A stretch of 15,933 nucleotides of DNA, taken from contig JAHXHF010000390.1 in the NCBI GenBank assembly GCA_025656895.1, positions 1 to 15,933 of the forward strand, written 5' to 3'. Both the position numbers and the translations under genes were made by a program. The notes under the pieces were generated by a model, which ran no database searches, had not been told where the DNA came from, and saw only the letters and a list, made by a program, of their open reading frames with translations. Source of the stretch: a gamma proteobacterium symbiont of Bathyaustriella thionipta. GTDB taxonomy: Bacteria; Pseudomonadota; Gammaproteobacteria; Chromatiales; Chromatiaceae. This document shows positions 1 to 8,475 of the stretch, one piece after another (position 1 is the stretch's first letter; each line of letters begins with the position of its first letter).

Positions 1-308
1 CTTTTCTCTTCTTTCTTTCGCTCATTGGTTCATTTCTCCCATCACAGAGTACAGCTTAAACTACTGTCTTGATTATGGGGTCCACTTTAGAGTAAGCTGT
101 TTATCTATATGGCAAAGCCTGTTTTTAATACACTGAGGGATATTTCTATTAGCTCACACTGAGGGATATTTCTATTAGCTCACACTGAGGGATATTTCTA
201 TTAGCTCGCTGACACTTCAAAAGTGTAACCACAGTTCAAACGCTAACGGTTGATAAAAAATTTGTGCCCTTTTGCCTTTTTTCTCTACCCTACCCTGAAT
301 AATTCAAT
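1..308. other. Non-coding leader region upstream of the acyltransferase gene
   Basis: I see no supported gene here. The stretch holds a pyrimidine-rich start (1-45), a 26-bp unit repeated three times (130-207), a small hairpin ACACTT-CAA-AAGTGT (212-226) without a following T-run, and an A/T-rich stretch near 250-262. No convincing -35/-10 pair or strong Shine-Dalgarno sequence precedes the ATG at 309. The acyltransferase promoter is presumably in or after the tandem repeats, but that is inference. Confidence 0.6.
130..207. repeat. Three perfect tandem copies of a 26-bp unit
   Basis: The unit begins ACACTGAGGG and ends TAGCTC. It occurs at 130-155, 156-181 and 182-207 with no mismatch, and no partial fourth copy is visible on either side. 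There are no spacers, so this is not a CRISPR array. Each junction forms a short CTCA-CAC-TGAG dyad. The array ends about 100 bp before the acyltransferase start codon, so a change in copy number would alter the 5' regulatory region but no reading frame. Confidence 0.95.
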
Positions 309-2336
309 ATGAATTACCGGGTCGATATTGATGGCTTGCGTGGCGTTGCGGTCATACCCGTGGTGTTATTCCATGCCGGTTATTCCTGGATACCCGGTGG
401 TTTTGTCGGCGTTGATCTGTTTTTTGTAATCTCCGGCTACCTGATCAGCTCAATCATGATCCGGGAAATGAAGCTGGGGCAGTTCGGCTTTATAAAGTTC
501 TATGCCCGCCGGGTCAGGCGCATTATTCCCGCGCTGTTTTTTGTTCTGCTTTGCACTTTGGTTGCGGGATATTTTTTCCTGCTGCCGAATGAATATATCA
601 ATTTATCAAAAGCCACTCTGGCATCAATTGGCTTTGTTCCCAATATCTATTTCTATACGATTTCCAGTACCTATTTCGGGCTGGATATTGCAACCGAACC
701 GCTCTTGCATACCTGGTCCCTGGGGGTGGAAGAACAGTTTTATATCCTGTTTCCGGCATTGTTGTATTTTCTGTTTCGAAAATTTCAAAGCAAAACCATG
801 CATGGCGTTATTCTGTTTTTACTCTGTCTGTCGTTAGCCGGCAATATTTTACTGGCGCCTTATTTTACAAAGTTTACTTTTTACATGATTCCTGCGCGTG
901 CATGGGAATTACTCATCGGTGTGACACTGGGGCTTGGCATGGTGCCGGCCATACGCCATAAAATGATGGCCCAGGTTGCCGCTTTGACCGGCCTGTTGCT
1001 GATTGCCGGCTCTATGTTCATGCTGAATGAATATTCTGTATTCCCCGGCATGAATGCTGTTTATCCGGTACTGGGTGCGGCACTTGTTATTCATGCCAAC
1101 ACGCATCACAGCACCCTGGCTTCCTGGTTATTAAGCCGCCATCCACTGGTTTTGGTCGGCATGATTTCCTATTCATTGTATCTGTGGCACTGGCCGGTTA
1201 CGGTTTATACAAAAATGCTGGATAACAGCCGTTTTGATTCGGCCTTTATTGTGCTGTTTTACTGCTTGCTTTCTGTTTTATCGTATCGTTTTATAGAAAA
1301 CCGCTACCGCCGTCCGCTCGGCAACATGCCGGTACGTCGTATCCGGCACGAACTGGCCGTTGTCGGAACCCTGGCGACGACAGGCACTGTTATTATTCTG
1401 CTCGGACATGGTCTGGGTTACCGGATTCCTGAAAAAGCCATGAATATCCTGCTACAGAAGCCTGACCGTTTAGCGGCCGTCGAACCTGACTGCCGGGTCT
1501 TTAATGAAGTCAGATCCGATGATCTTGATTCCGATGAAAAAGGCCAGCTGTGTCAGCTGGGCATGCCAAACAGCCCGGCACAATTTGTTATTTGGGGAGA
1601 CTCTCACGCGAAAGCCATTTCACCGGCACTGCATCAAGCCGCGTTGGACGCCGGGGTTGCGGGCTACTCGATAACCAGTGATGGCTGCAGACCATTGGCC
1701 GGCGTGTACAGAAGGCACAATAAAAGGTGCCTGCTTTTTAATAATGAAGTACTGGCTTTTATAAAGGCCAGAACCACTATCAGGCAGGTGTTTCTTGGCG
1801 GTTACTGGCGCATTCCTTTAACCGGAAAAGGCTATGATGTCAGCAATATACTGATTGCTGACAGTGAAACACAATTTTCCTCACCGCCTGAAAATGCCAG
1901 TGTTTTCCGGCGTGGCCTGGCCCGCACACTGGATGCATTGAAAAATCGTCAGGTCTTTATTATTGAAGATATTCCCGAGGTGGGAGCCCGCTTCGGAAAA
2001 TCAGCGGCCAACCATTTTGTAAGGCAAGCCTGGCTGGGGCGGGAAAATATCAGAGAACTTTATTTTCATCAACAGGCTGATGATTACCAACGTGCATTTG
2101 AGCATGTTTTAGCCAGCTTGCCTGCATCCCGCTTCCAGTTGCTGAAAGTCAAACCCTGGCTGTGTAAAGAGGAGCAATGTCCTTTAGAAATACATAACAA
2201 ACTCATCTATCACGATGGTGATCATCTGTCTGAATTTGGCGCATCCCTGCTCACTCCTGCCTTTGCGGAAGCCATGCAAAGTCTGGCAACGGATCATGAT
2301 GCAGGCGCTGCTGTTTCAGTACAGCCTGGAAGCTGA
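309..2336 (+). CDS. OafA/YrhL-type membrane acyltransferase with C-terminal SGNH domain
   Basis: Predicted inner-membrane O-acyltransferase (675 aa) that transfers acyl groups, typically acetyl, to a surface polysaccharide or LPS sugar. Residues 4-335 look like the multi-span acyltransferase-3 domain: the start YRVDIDGLRG, a conserved His in FHAG (H22), GVDLFFVISGYLI (34-46) and SYSLYLWHWP (287-296). After a final membrane segment (about 348-367), residues 390-655 form a periplasmic SGNH hydrolase-like domain with GDSH (430-433, nucleophile S432) and a D-x-x-H near the end (D636, H639), so the triad looks intact. The length is usual for the fused two-domain class. ATG 309 is chosen because it places the typical N-terminus directly at residue 2; the ribosome site is weak. 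The gene converges on lptG with a 5-bp gap. Acetyl is the likeliest donor group, but the acceptor cannot be told from sequence. Confidence 0.93.
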   Translation: MNYRVDIDGLRGVAVIPVVLFHAGYSWIPGGFVGVDLFFVISGYLISSIMIREMKLGQFGFIKFYARRVRRIIPALFFVLLCTLVAGYFFLLPNEYINLSKATLASIGFVPNIYFYTISSTYFGLDIATEPLLHTWSLGVEEQFYILFPALLYFLFRKFQSKTMHGVILFLLCLSLAGNILLAPYFTKFTFYMIPARAWELLIGVTLGLGMVPAIRHKMMAQVAALTGLLLIAGSMFMLNEYSVFPGMNAVYPVLGAALVIHANTHHSTLASWLLSRHPLVLVGMISYSLYLWHWPVTVYTKMLDNSRFDSAFIVLFYCLLSVLSYRFIENRYRRPLGNMPVRRIRHELAVVGTLATTGTVIILLGHGLGYRIPEKAMNILLQKPDRLAAVEPDCRVFNEVRSDDLDSDEKGQLCQLGMPNSPAQFVIWGDSHAKAISPALHQAALDAGVAGYSITSDGCRPLAGVYRRHNKRCLLFNNEVLAFIKARTTIRQVFLGGYWRIPLTGKGYDVSNILIADSETQFSSPPENASVFRRGLARTLDALKNRQVFIIEDIPEVGARFGKSAANHFVRQAWLGRENIRELYFHQQADDYQRAFEHVLASLPASRFQLLKVKPWLCKEEQCPLEIHNKLIYHDGDHLSEFGASLLTPAFAEAMQSLATDHDAGAAVSVQPGS

Positions 2337-2341
2337 ATTCC

Positions 2342-3424
2342 TCAGACTTTTCTTCGAAACCACCAGAAAATCCACAGGTCACCCAAAATCACCAGCAACA
2401 GTGGTATGAATGCGGAAATTTGCGGCTTTAATTCAAGCACTTGCCCCACGTTATGAATGACCTGTCGGGCCAGCAGATAAAAAGCCGCAATCAGGATACC
2501 CAGAACAAGATACAGAACAAAATGACTGGATCGCGGATTGGCAAAAATAACATACAGCGAAAGCAGGGCCATAAAAGGAATCAGCAGCGGCTGTACCACT
2601 TTTATCCAGAAAGCCAGTCCCGCTTCACCGGTTCTGAGTTTGCTATCTTTAAGATATTGCAGAAAGCGCCAGTGCTCACTGATTGACAGGCTTTCCATCG
2701 GTACAAATTGTTTTTCAAGTTGTTGCGGTGTTATAAAGGGTTTCCAGCGATAAACAGGCGCATAAGATACCTGCCATTTTCCCTGTTTATATTGTCCCAC
2801 CTTAACTCCGGATAGCTGCCAGTTTCCGTCCTGCTGAATTTTGGCGCGCCGGGCGAACAATGAAAGGCGCATTTTACGATCTTCGGAAAATTCATAAATA
2901 CGAATCTCTGCCGGCACCTGACCGAATTCAAGCTGACCTATATTGATAAACCGGTCTCCCTTGCGACTCCAGATTTCCTGATTGGAGACAACATCCAGAG
3001 CACTCTTGCCCTGCACCGCCTGTTGACGCATTTGCACCGCCTGCTTGTACAAAACAGGCGATATAACTTCGCTCAGCAGTAATAAAAACAGCATCAGCCC
3101 GAGCGCCGGCCACAGAATGGCTCGCGCAATACGGGCTATGGGATAGCCGGCTGTGCGAATAGCAATCAGTTCACCATGACGGGACAGATTGGCCAGCGGT
3201 ATCAAACTGCCCAGAAATACACTGACCGGCGCCAGAAAAATGAGCTGAGATGGCATGGTCAGCAACAGGTAATAGAGTGCATCCAGAGAGGAATAGCTGC
3301 CATCACCCACATCTTCCAGTTCGACCATGAAACGCACAATACTGAAAATACCCAGTAAAGAAGCAAAGACCAGTAAATACCCCTGTAGTATTTGCTTGCC
3401 GATGTAGCGATTGAGAAGGCTCAC
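2342..3424 (-). CDS. lptG: LPS export ABC transporter permease LptG
   Basis: Inner-membrane permease of the LptB2FG complex, which extracts LPS from the inner membrane and feeds the Lpt bridge to the outer membrane (360 aa). Three hydrophobic segments lie in the N-terminal third, a soluble beta-rich periplasmic part in the middle, and three more membrane segments at the C-terminus, the standard LptF/G plan. The conserved coupling-helix motif ELIAIRTAGYP is at 85-95. The start is taken as GTG at 3424, whose bases overlap the lptF stop (GTGA), because it gives the family-typical N-terminus MSLLNRYIGKQ. The frame stays open 24 codons further upstream inside lptF, but that extension does not look like the family. 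It is translationally coupled to lptF. lptB is not in this window. Confidence 0.95.
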   Translation of the reverse strand: MSLLNRYIGKQILQGYLLVFASLLGIFSIVRFMVELEDVGDGSYSSLDALYYLLLTMPSQLIFLAPVSVFLGSLIPLANLSRHGELIAIRTAGYPIARIARAILWPALGLMLFLLLLSEVISPVLYKQAVQMRQQAVQGKSALDVVSNQEIWSRKGDRFINIGQLEFGQVPAEIRIYEFSEDRKMRLSLFARRAKIQQDGNWQLSGVKVGQYKQGKWQVSYAPVYRWKPFITPQQLEKQFVPMESLSISEHWRFLQYLKDSKLRTGEAGLAFWIKVVQPLLIPFMALLSLYVIFANPRSSHFVLYLVLGILIAAFYLLARQVIHNVGQVLELKPQISAFIPLLLVILGDLWIFWWFRRKV

Positions 3425-4485
3425 TGTAAAAACCGGAATCTGCGCCAGGAAAAATAAACCAGCAAGGTTAGCGCAATACCACCCTGAACCCACCACAGCC
3501 CCGGCATGGCACCAATATCACCATGCTCCAGCCAGGTTCTGGAAGTACTGGTCAGGTAAAAAAACAAAACATACAGGATAATGGCGATAATCAGCCGGAT
3601 ACCACCACTGTGGCGGCGTGATCCGACCCGTCCCAGGGGAATGGCCACGATGCCGAGCAAAAAAGTGGATACCGGGGTTGTTAATCGCCACTGATATTCC
3701 GCTATTTCCTTGGGATTAACGGATTCAGACAGTTCGGCCGTGGCAACCGCTTTACGTTTGTTGCGCACCGATTCGACCGGTTTCAGGTTCAGCCCCACTT
3801 CAAGACGATGAAAGCTGAGCACCCGGTCACCCGCCTGGCTATCACGCGTCTCATACACATGGCCGTCTTCAAAAAGCACCTGTAACTGTCCTTCATTCTG
3901 CTTGACATGCATGGCTCTGGCACGGATGACACGACTGGAATGTTCATCTTTCTGCTGCACAAAGACCTCTGTTGAAACGCCTTTATCTTCATCATAATCT
4001 TCAAAGAAAACTGTCATATCACCTTCGCCCAGGCTGACGAAACGATCTGGCTTGAGGCGCTGCATACCGGCCAGCAGGCTGGCCTGTTCTTCAATATCGT
4101 AACTGGTTTTATAGGCCCAGGGACGACCAAAAACAGACACCAGGGAAACCAGTACAGAGATTCCCAGTATGACGACAAAAACAGCGCGCACAATGCGTGC
4201 ATCGCTCAGACCGAATGACCATAAAGCGGTAATTTCCATATCCCGATGCAGGCGGCGCATGGATACAATCACCGCGACATACAAGGCACTGGGAAGCAAC
4301 ACATCCAGAACAATCAGGGTGCGCAAACCGATTAATGCTGCCAACACCGACATTTCCAGCTTGCCGGCCAGCACATTGCCCAGCAAAGCTGCCATACTGA
4401 CGGCCAGAAACATCAGGCCAAGCACCGCCATAATCAACAAAAAAGGTTTGATGACTTCAGCGGCTATGTAGCGATCAATGATCAA
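3421..4485 (-). CDS. lptF: LPS export ABC transporter permease LptF
   Basis: Partner permease of LptG in the LptB2FG LPS exporter (354 aa, normal length). It shows the N-terminal RY..EV.KP signature at residues 5-14, a first membrane helix at about 14-34, the coupling-helix region EITALWSFG (84-92), a periplasmic beta-rich domain (about 130-260) and three C-terminal membrane segments. The only start that fits the family is TTG at 4485: upstream in frame there is a TAG with no better start between. The nearby ATG at about 4506 is in another frame and stops after seven codons. A TTG start and weak ribosome site suggest modest translation. It is first in the two-gene lptFG unit, divergent from an lpxL-like gene across about 260 bp. 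In many gammaproteobacteria pepA sits in that divergent position; it is absent here. Confidence 0.95.
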   Translation of the reverse strand: MIIDRYIAAEVIKPFLLIMAVLGLMFLAVSMAALLGNVLAGKLEMSVLAALIGLRTLIVLDVLLPSALYVAVIVSMRRLHRDMEITALWSFGLSDARIVRAVFVVILGISVLVSLVSVFGRPWAYKTSYDIEEQASLLAGMQRLKPDRFVSLGEGDMTVFFEDYDEDKGVSTEVFVQQKDEHSSRVIRARAMHVKQNEGQLQVLFEDGHVYETRDSQAGDRVLSFHRLEVGLNLKPVESVRNKRKAVATAELSESVNPKEIAEYQWRLTTPVSTFLLGIVAIPLGRVGSRRHSGGIRLIIAIILYVLFFYLTSTSRTWLEHGDIGAMPGLWWVQGGIALTLLVYFSWRRFRFLQ

Positions 4486-4745
4486 GAAAATCTGCTTCGG
4501 AACATGCTGCTCACTCTACTGGCAAAAGGCCTGCGCAAGAATACGCTGATTAAAGTTTTGTGAATACGCCCGCTAATTGTAAACTACCCATCCGTTCGAT
4601 GAAGCAAATCTTTGCAACCACAAGATGCCTGTAAAAAACAGACCATAGCCATGCACCCGTTACCATTCAAGAAAAAAACCTGTCATCGCATATTCCTGTG
4701 CCGGAACGAAGCTGTACTGGCGGCCCTTTTGGGTCACTGCGACTG

Positions 4746-5684
4746 ATGGCGGGCGCTCATCGTCCGCAATTAAGCCGTGAGGCCTTTCTGCCCCGCTACT
4801 GGCTCACCTGGCTGGCACTGATTCCTGTGTGGTTGCTGGCGCTGTTACCCATGCGACTGCGTGCCGCTCTGGGTGACCTGATGGCCGCCTGGATGCTGCG
4901 TTTTGATTCCAAACGGAAACGTATTGCCCTGACCAATCTGAAGCTTTGTTATCCGCAACTGTCGAATGAGGAAAGACAGGCACTGTTACTGAGGCACAGC
5001 CGCATTTTAACTCATACTTTCCTTTCCTATGGGGTGCTGTTATTCCGCTCTGCAGAATACTTGCGCGCAATCTTTGATGTTCAGGGTATCGAAAACGTAC
5101 AGGCTGAAGAGGCCAAAGGCAACAACATCATCATGCTGACCCCGCACACCCTGGCACTGGAATATTCCGCACAACGAATAACGATGGATTACAAGGGCGT
5201 CTGCGCGATACGCATACATTCCGGCAAACCGGTACTGGACTGGGTTGTCAATCGCTTCCGCAATCGTTATCGGGCTATTCTGTTTGATAACCAGGCCGGT
5301 ATGCGTGAATTGATTAAACTGATACGTGGCGGTGCCTGGCTTTATTATCTTCCTGATGAAGACAGAGGCCAGAAAAATGCGGTATTTGCGCCTTTCTATG
5401 GAGTGCCCAAGGCTTCTCTGGCAATGCTGGGAAAACTGGCAAAAAGCTGTCGCGCCAGCGTAATTCCGGTGACCTCTATCTATTGCCCGGATAAAAGGCG
5501 TTTTTCTGTGTCTTTTGGCAAGCCGGTCGAGGGACTGACAAGCGGCAGTCTGGTCGAACAAATCACTTTGCAAAATCAGGCTATGGAACGCATACTGGAT
5601 GCCGATCCGGCACAATATATGTGGTCAGCCAAAATTTTTCGTACCCGTCCGGCGGGTGAGAAAAAACTGTATAAAAACTGCTGA
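4746..5684 (+). CDS. Lipid A acyltransferase, LpxL/LpxM (HtrB/MsbB) family
   Basis: Membrane-associated acyltransferase of the lysophospholipid acyltransferase superfamily, which adds a secondary fatty acid to Kdo-lipid A (312 aa). An N-terminal PRYWLTW is followed by one hydrophobic segment (about 18-36), then the HX4E catalytic motif HTLALE (H134, E139) and a typical LPDEDRG...VFAPFYGV region (about 205-223); PAQYMW lies near the C-terminus. I chose ATG 4746 because it puts 15 residues before PRYWLTW, the same spacing as I recall for E. coli LpxL. A GTG at 4698 would add 16 residues (MPERSCTGGPFGSLRL) with no family resemblance. Neither start has a strong ribosome site. It converges with the GT25 gene, 14 bp apart. 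The class is clear, but LpxL, LpxM or LpxP cannot be separated here, so no symbol is given. Confidence 0.9.
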   Translation: MAGAHRPQLSREAFLPRYWLTWLALIPVWLLALLPMRLRAALGDLMAAWMLRFDSKRKRIALTNLKLCYPQLSNEERQALLLRHSRILTHTFLSYGVLLFRSAEYLRAIFDVQGIENVQAEEAKGNNIIMLTPHTLALEYSAQRITMDYKGVCAIRIHSGKPVLDWVVNRFRNRYRAILFDNQAGMRELIKLIRGGAWLYYLPDEDRGQKNAVFAPFYGVPKASLAMLGKLAKSCRASVIPVTSIYCPDKRRFSVSFGKPVEGLTSGSLVEQITLQNQAMERILDADPAQYMWSAKIFRTRPAGEKKLYKNC

Positions 5685-5698
5685 AAAAGCAGCGTGAA

Positions 5699-6601
5699 TC
5701 AGGTTTCTTCCGAGCCGGGTCTGGCTTTATCCGCTTCGCCTTTCAGCAAGCCCAGTTTGCGGGCCGCAAAGAATATCGGCCACAAACCAACCACGATAAA
5801 TTCTGCCGGTCGCATCAGTTTGGCCAGTAATAGCTCTCTATGGCGGGAATGAGTAACCAGGTGTTTCAGCTTGCGCCTGGAGCCTTTCTTGGGAGTAAAA
5901 TTGAAATTATCACTTTTACTGACGCTTTGTGTGGCCACCATGGGAAACAGTGCGTAAACCCCCGGCAACTCGGCAAAGGCAGAGTCCAGCGCCTTGCCGA
6001 CCAGGCGCAATTTCATGGTGCCTTGCTTACCCCAGGGGTGATCATGCAGCCATTGCTGCATGCGCGGACTGGTAATATAAGCGTGCGCGCAAGAGGATCC
6101 GGTGCGGATCACATTGTGGCGAACCGGATAAGCCCACAGCGGCCAGTGGCCGAGAAAAAAAATCATCCAGTCGGGCGGCAAAGCATCCATGGCCTTTTTG
6201 ATGGCACGCATTCTGGCCGGACGCAGACGGCGGCTGAAAAGCACATCATCTTCCATCACCAGTGCTCTTTCATAACCTTTTGCGAGCGCATCCTCACCGA
6301 CCGCACGATGTGATTCCCAACTGCCGATAATACCTTTAATCGGATGCTTGAGCGGGCGGTAAAACATCACTTTCTGACACAGGCCAACGCGATGAAATTC
6401 TTTCGCTACATTCACCGCCCGGTCTTCCCGGCTTTTCAGTGAAATACAATAAGCCGCATCCAGAAATGACCAGTCCAATGCCTTGTCTGGCTCAATAGAG
6501 CCATTACAGTAAGGGCAGTCCGGGTCAGTCGGGCAGGTGTGAAAAATTGCTTTTTCAGGTTTTTGCGTTTTTTCGACAGACGTGCTCATAATTTTATCCA
6601 T
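5699..6601 (-). CDS. Glycosyltransferase family 25 (LPS-type) with Cys-rich N-terminal extension
   Basis: Putative cytoplasmic LPS/glycan sugar transferase (300 aa). The GT25 domain begins near residue 47 with AAYCISLKSREDR (49-61) and continues through GSWESHRAVGEDAL (93-106) to the acidic metal/nucleotide-sugar motif VMEDDV (115-120). Basic residues dominate the C-terminus (KKGSRRKLKHL). It has a 45-residue N-terminal extension with a CX5CX2C cluster (C23, C29, C32) that I do not associate with the core family and that could bind a metal. ATG 6601 is used; an in-frame ATG at codon 5 is equally possible, and both have weak ribosome sites. It stands alone on its strand, divergent from the ELM1-like gene. 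Donor and acceptor sugars are unknown; galactose or a heptose/hexose core residue would be typical. Confidence 0.82.
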   Translation of the reverse strand: MDKIMSTSVEKTQKPEKAIFHTCPTDPDCPYCNGSIEPDKALDWSFLDAAYCISLKSREDRAVNVAKEFHRVGLCQKVMFYRPLKHPIKGIIGSWESHRAVGEDALAKGYERALVMEDDVLFSRRLRPARMRAIKKAMDALPPDWMIFFLGHWPLWAYPVRHNVIRTGSSCAHAYITSPRMQQWLHDHPWGKQGTMKLRLVGKALDSAFAELPGVYALFPMVATQSVSKSDNFNFTPKKGSRRKLKHLVTHSRHRELLLAKLMRPAEFIVVGLWPIFFAARKLGLLKGEADKARPGSEET

Positions 6602-6897
6602 TTATGCCAACATTATTCCGCTGCTATAAAGCGTCAGCCACGATGGGGGGAATACCAACCTGTTTCTGCCTTTCACATGGTAGAATTGGAGGGAGCAAGG
6701 ACAGCCCACCTCCACAAGCACTTCCCCCGCATTGTAACACCTGATTTCATGTCCATAAATACTTTGGATTCGCAAAATATCCAGAATTCTGTCATTTTTG
6801 TATTCATCCAGTAAAAACGTTGAGATAATTAACCGCTTGTTAGGCTTGATTTCCCTTTCATGTTACCCAAAGCTTCCCCCTGGAAATTTTAATCACC

Positions 6898-7974
6898 GTG
6901 AATAGTCCGCGAAAAACCGATGAATCTGGCTGTGTCTGGTTACTGCTGGGACAAAAAGCCGGGGATAATAATCAGCTACTTGCACTGGCTGAAAGATTAC
7001 AGCTTCCTTACCAGAAAAAAAACATGTACTACCGCAAGACTGAACTTGCAAGCACCCTGTTGCAACGTCCAACGCGGCTGGGTATCCAGTCCAGATCCGT
7101 CACCGAGCTGCGGCCACCCTGGCCTGATGTCATCCTTACTGCTGGCCGGCGAAATGAATCGGTGGCTCACTGGATCAAAAAGAAATCGGCTGGTCATACA
7201 CGGCTGGTTCATCTGGGTCGCCCCTGGTGGCATCCTGATCTTTACGACCTGGTCATTACCACGCCGCAGTATTATTTGCCGAAGAAAAACAATGTGCTGG
7301 TCAACAGCTTGCCATTGCATCGCATAAATCCACAACAATTAAAACAAGCCAAACACGATTGGCTGTCCCGACTTGAGCCTTACGCGCCTCCCTATATTGT
7401 GCTGCTGCTGGGTGGTAATAGTGGTGCTTTTATTTATGACTTCAAAACAGGACAAAATATTGGTGAAAAAGCCAATCAAATGGCACGGGAAGCCGGTGGC
7501 ACACTTCTCATTACATCCAGCCGAAGAACCCCGCCGGAATTACTCGACGGTATTCTTGACAAAGTTACGCAAGCACACTTCCTGCATCTCTGGAACACCG
7601 ATAAAAAAGACAATCCCTATCTGGCTTTTCTGGCTAATGCCGATCGTATTATTGTTACCGGAGAAAGTATTTCAATGCTGGCTGAAGCGGTTTCAACCCA
7701 TAAGCCGGTGTATATCCATCACCCGCAGGTACAGAAACAAGTACAACTTTTCTCCCGCCAGTTTTTCCGCTGGAATGTATTGAGTCACAGGCTGGTGCAG
7801 CGATTTGCGCCACTGCGTTTACGCCGCAATATCAGCCCTCTGCTGCAACAACTGGTTAAACAACAACATGCCTGCTGGCTTGAAGATTTCACCCTGTTCA
7901 CCCCCAGACCCTTGAAACACAACGATCTGGATCAGTCCGTGGCTGCAGTACGGCAGTTATTGAATAAAGCGTGA
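6898..7974 (+). CDS. ELM1-family (COG3660-type) putative glycosyltransferase
   Basis: 358-aa protein of the family named after the plant mitochondrial-fission factor ELM1; bacterial members are probably GT-B-fold nucleotide-sugar transferases of the cell envelope. Matching features are GQKAGDNNQ near the start (18-26), PDVILTAGRRN (76-86), the glycine-rich LLLGGNSGAF (169-178) that opens the second lobe, and VTGESISMLAEA (253-264), which resembles a donor-binding segment. There is no signal peptide or membrane segment. GTG at 6898 is the start: no in-frame ATG precedes the conserved N-terminus, and the ribosome site is weak. The 296 bp before it are shared with the divergent GT25 gene and contain no gene I can support. 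Family assignment is fairly firm; the reaction is inference. Confidence 0.82.
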   Translation: MNSPRKTDESGCVWLLLGQKAGDNNQLLALAERLQLPYQKKNMYYRKTELASTLLQRPTRLGIQSRSVTELRPPWPDVILTAGRRNESVAHWIKKKSAGHTRLVHLGRPWWHPDLYDLVITTPQYYLPKKNNVLVNSLPLHRINPQQLKQAKHDWLSRLEPYAPPYIVLLLGGNSGAFIYDFKTGQNIGEKANQMAREAGGTLLITSSRRTPPELLDGILDKVTQAHFLHLWNTDKKDNPYLAFLANADRIIVTGESISMLAEAVSTHKPVYIHHPQVQKQVQLFSRQFFRWNVLSHRLVQRFAPLRLRRNISPLLQQLVKQQHACWLEDFTLFTPRPLKHNDLDQSVAAVRQLLNKA

Positions 7975-8027
7975 AACTTACCCTGCGTGGCAGCTATCAT
8001 CATTTACGTTGACGCAGTTTTACCCCG

Positions 8028-8310
8028 ACCATACTATTACTCCAACCATGCTGTTTTGATGGGTTCAGTTGGTCTGTCAGTGCTCATGGGTAGGCGCGCC
8101 GCGCTGCAAATGGCCTTAGTCCTTTGCAAGAGGTGCAACAACGCCATGAGTGCTGACAGATCAACCCTTCGGGCGCCGCTGTGGCGCTCCGCCACAGCGT
8201 TACAGCTTTTGCTAAGGACTAAGGCCATTTGCTGCAAGCTGTGCCTTGTTGCGAAGCGCCACAGTGACGCTGAACCCATCAAAACAGCATGGTTGGAGTA
8301 CTATAATGGT
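8028..8310. mobile_element. 283-bp symmetric palindromic element, MITE-like
   Basis: The ends are 41-bp inverted repeats, 8028-8068 and 8270-8310, matching at 38 of 41 positions, the inner 31 without mismatch. After exactly 37 unrelated bases on each side comes a second, perfect 19-bp inverted pair, 8106-8124 and 8214-8232 (GCAAATGGCCTTAGTCCTT and its complement). Inside are local hairpins: 8074-8089 with 8144-8159 (14 of 16), 8177-8186 with 8190-8199 (perfect 10 bp, 3-nt loop) and 8202-8208 with 8236-8242. No transposase is encoded. CTCC...GGAG at 8040-8299 is bracketed by TA on both sides, as Tc1/IS630-type MITEs would be, but the TA lies inside the repeat, so this is weak. No other target duplication is visible. 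Mobility is inference. Confidence 0.65.
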
Positions 8311-8475
8311 GTGCAATGAGCTGACTGCGGGGTTGGGGCAAATATAGGTTCCGTTGGGCATGCCAACAGTGAAGAAAGATAAACTCTATGAAGTAAGGAT
8401 AAGATTGTGACTCAGCGAAAAACAGGATAGTGCTCCAGGGTACAGTTTGCACTTTGCAAATATACCCCCAACCGC

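Noticed and set aside
51..101. ACAGCTTA/TAAGCTGT inverted pair and GGGGTCCACTTTAG, reminiscent of a transposon end
   Set aside because: Only 8 bp of symmetry and no transposase or second end within the window.
130..207. CRISPR array
   Set aside because: The 26-bp units are directly adjacent with no spacers and there are no cas genes.
5040..5615. 191-codon open frame on the minus strand
   Set aside because: It lies wholly opposite the well-supported LpxL-like gene and has no family features.
5678..5696. GCTGAAAAAGCAGC as a terminator between the convergent lpxL-like and GT25 genes
   Set aside because: The stem is only about 4-5 bp with no T-run on either side.
5840..6313. 157-codon open frame on the plus strand
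   Set aside because: It is opposite the GT25 gene, whose motifs are clear.
6678..6815. Possible small 45-codon gene starting MVELEGART on the plus strand
   Set aside because: No ribosome site, no recognisable feature, and it sits in a divergent promoter region.
7987..8319. Open frames of 110 codons (+) and 81 codons (-) across the palindromic element
   Set aside because: The two translations mirror each other (both contain PIKTAWLE and MALVL) because the DNA is palindromic. There is no ribosome site or recognisable domain.
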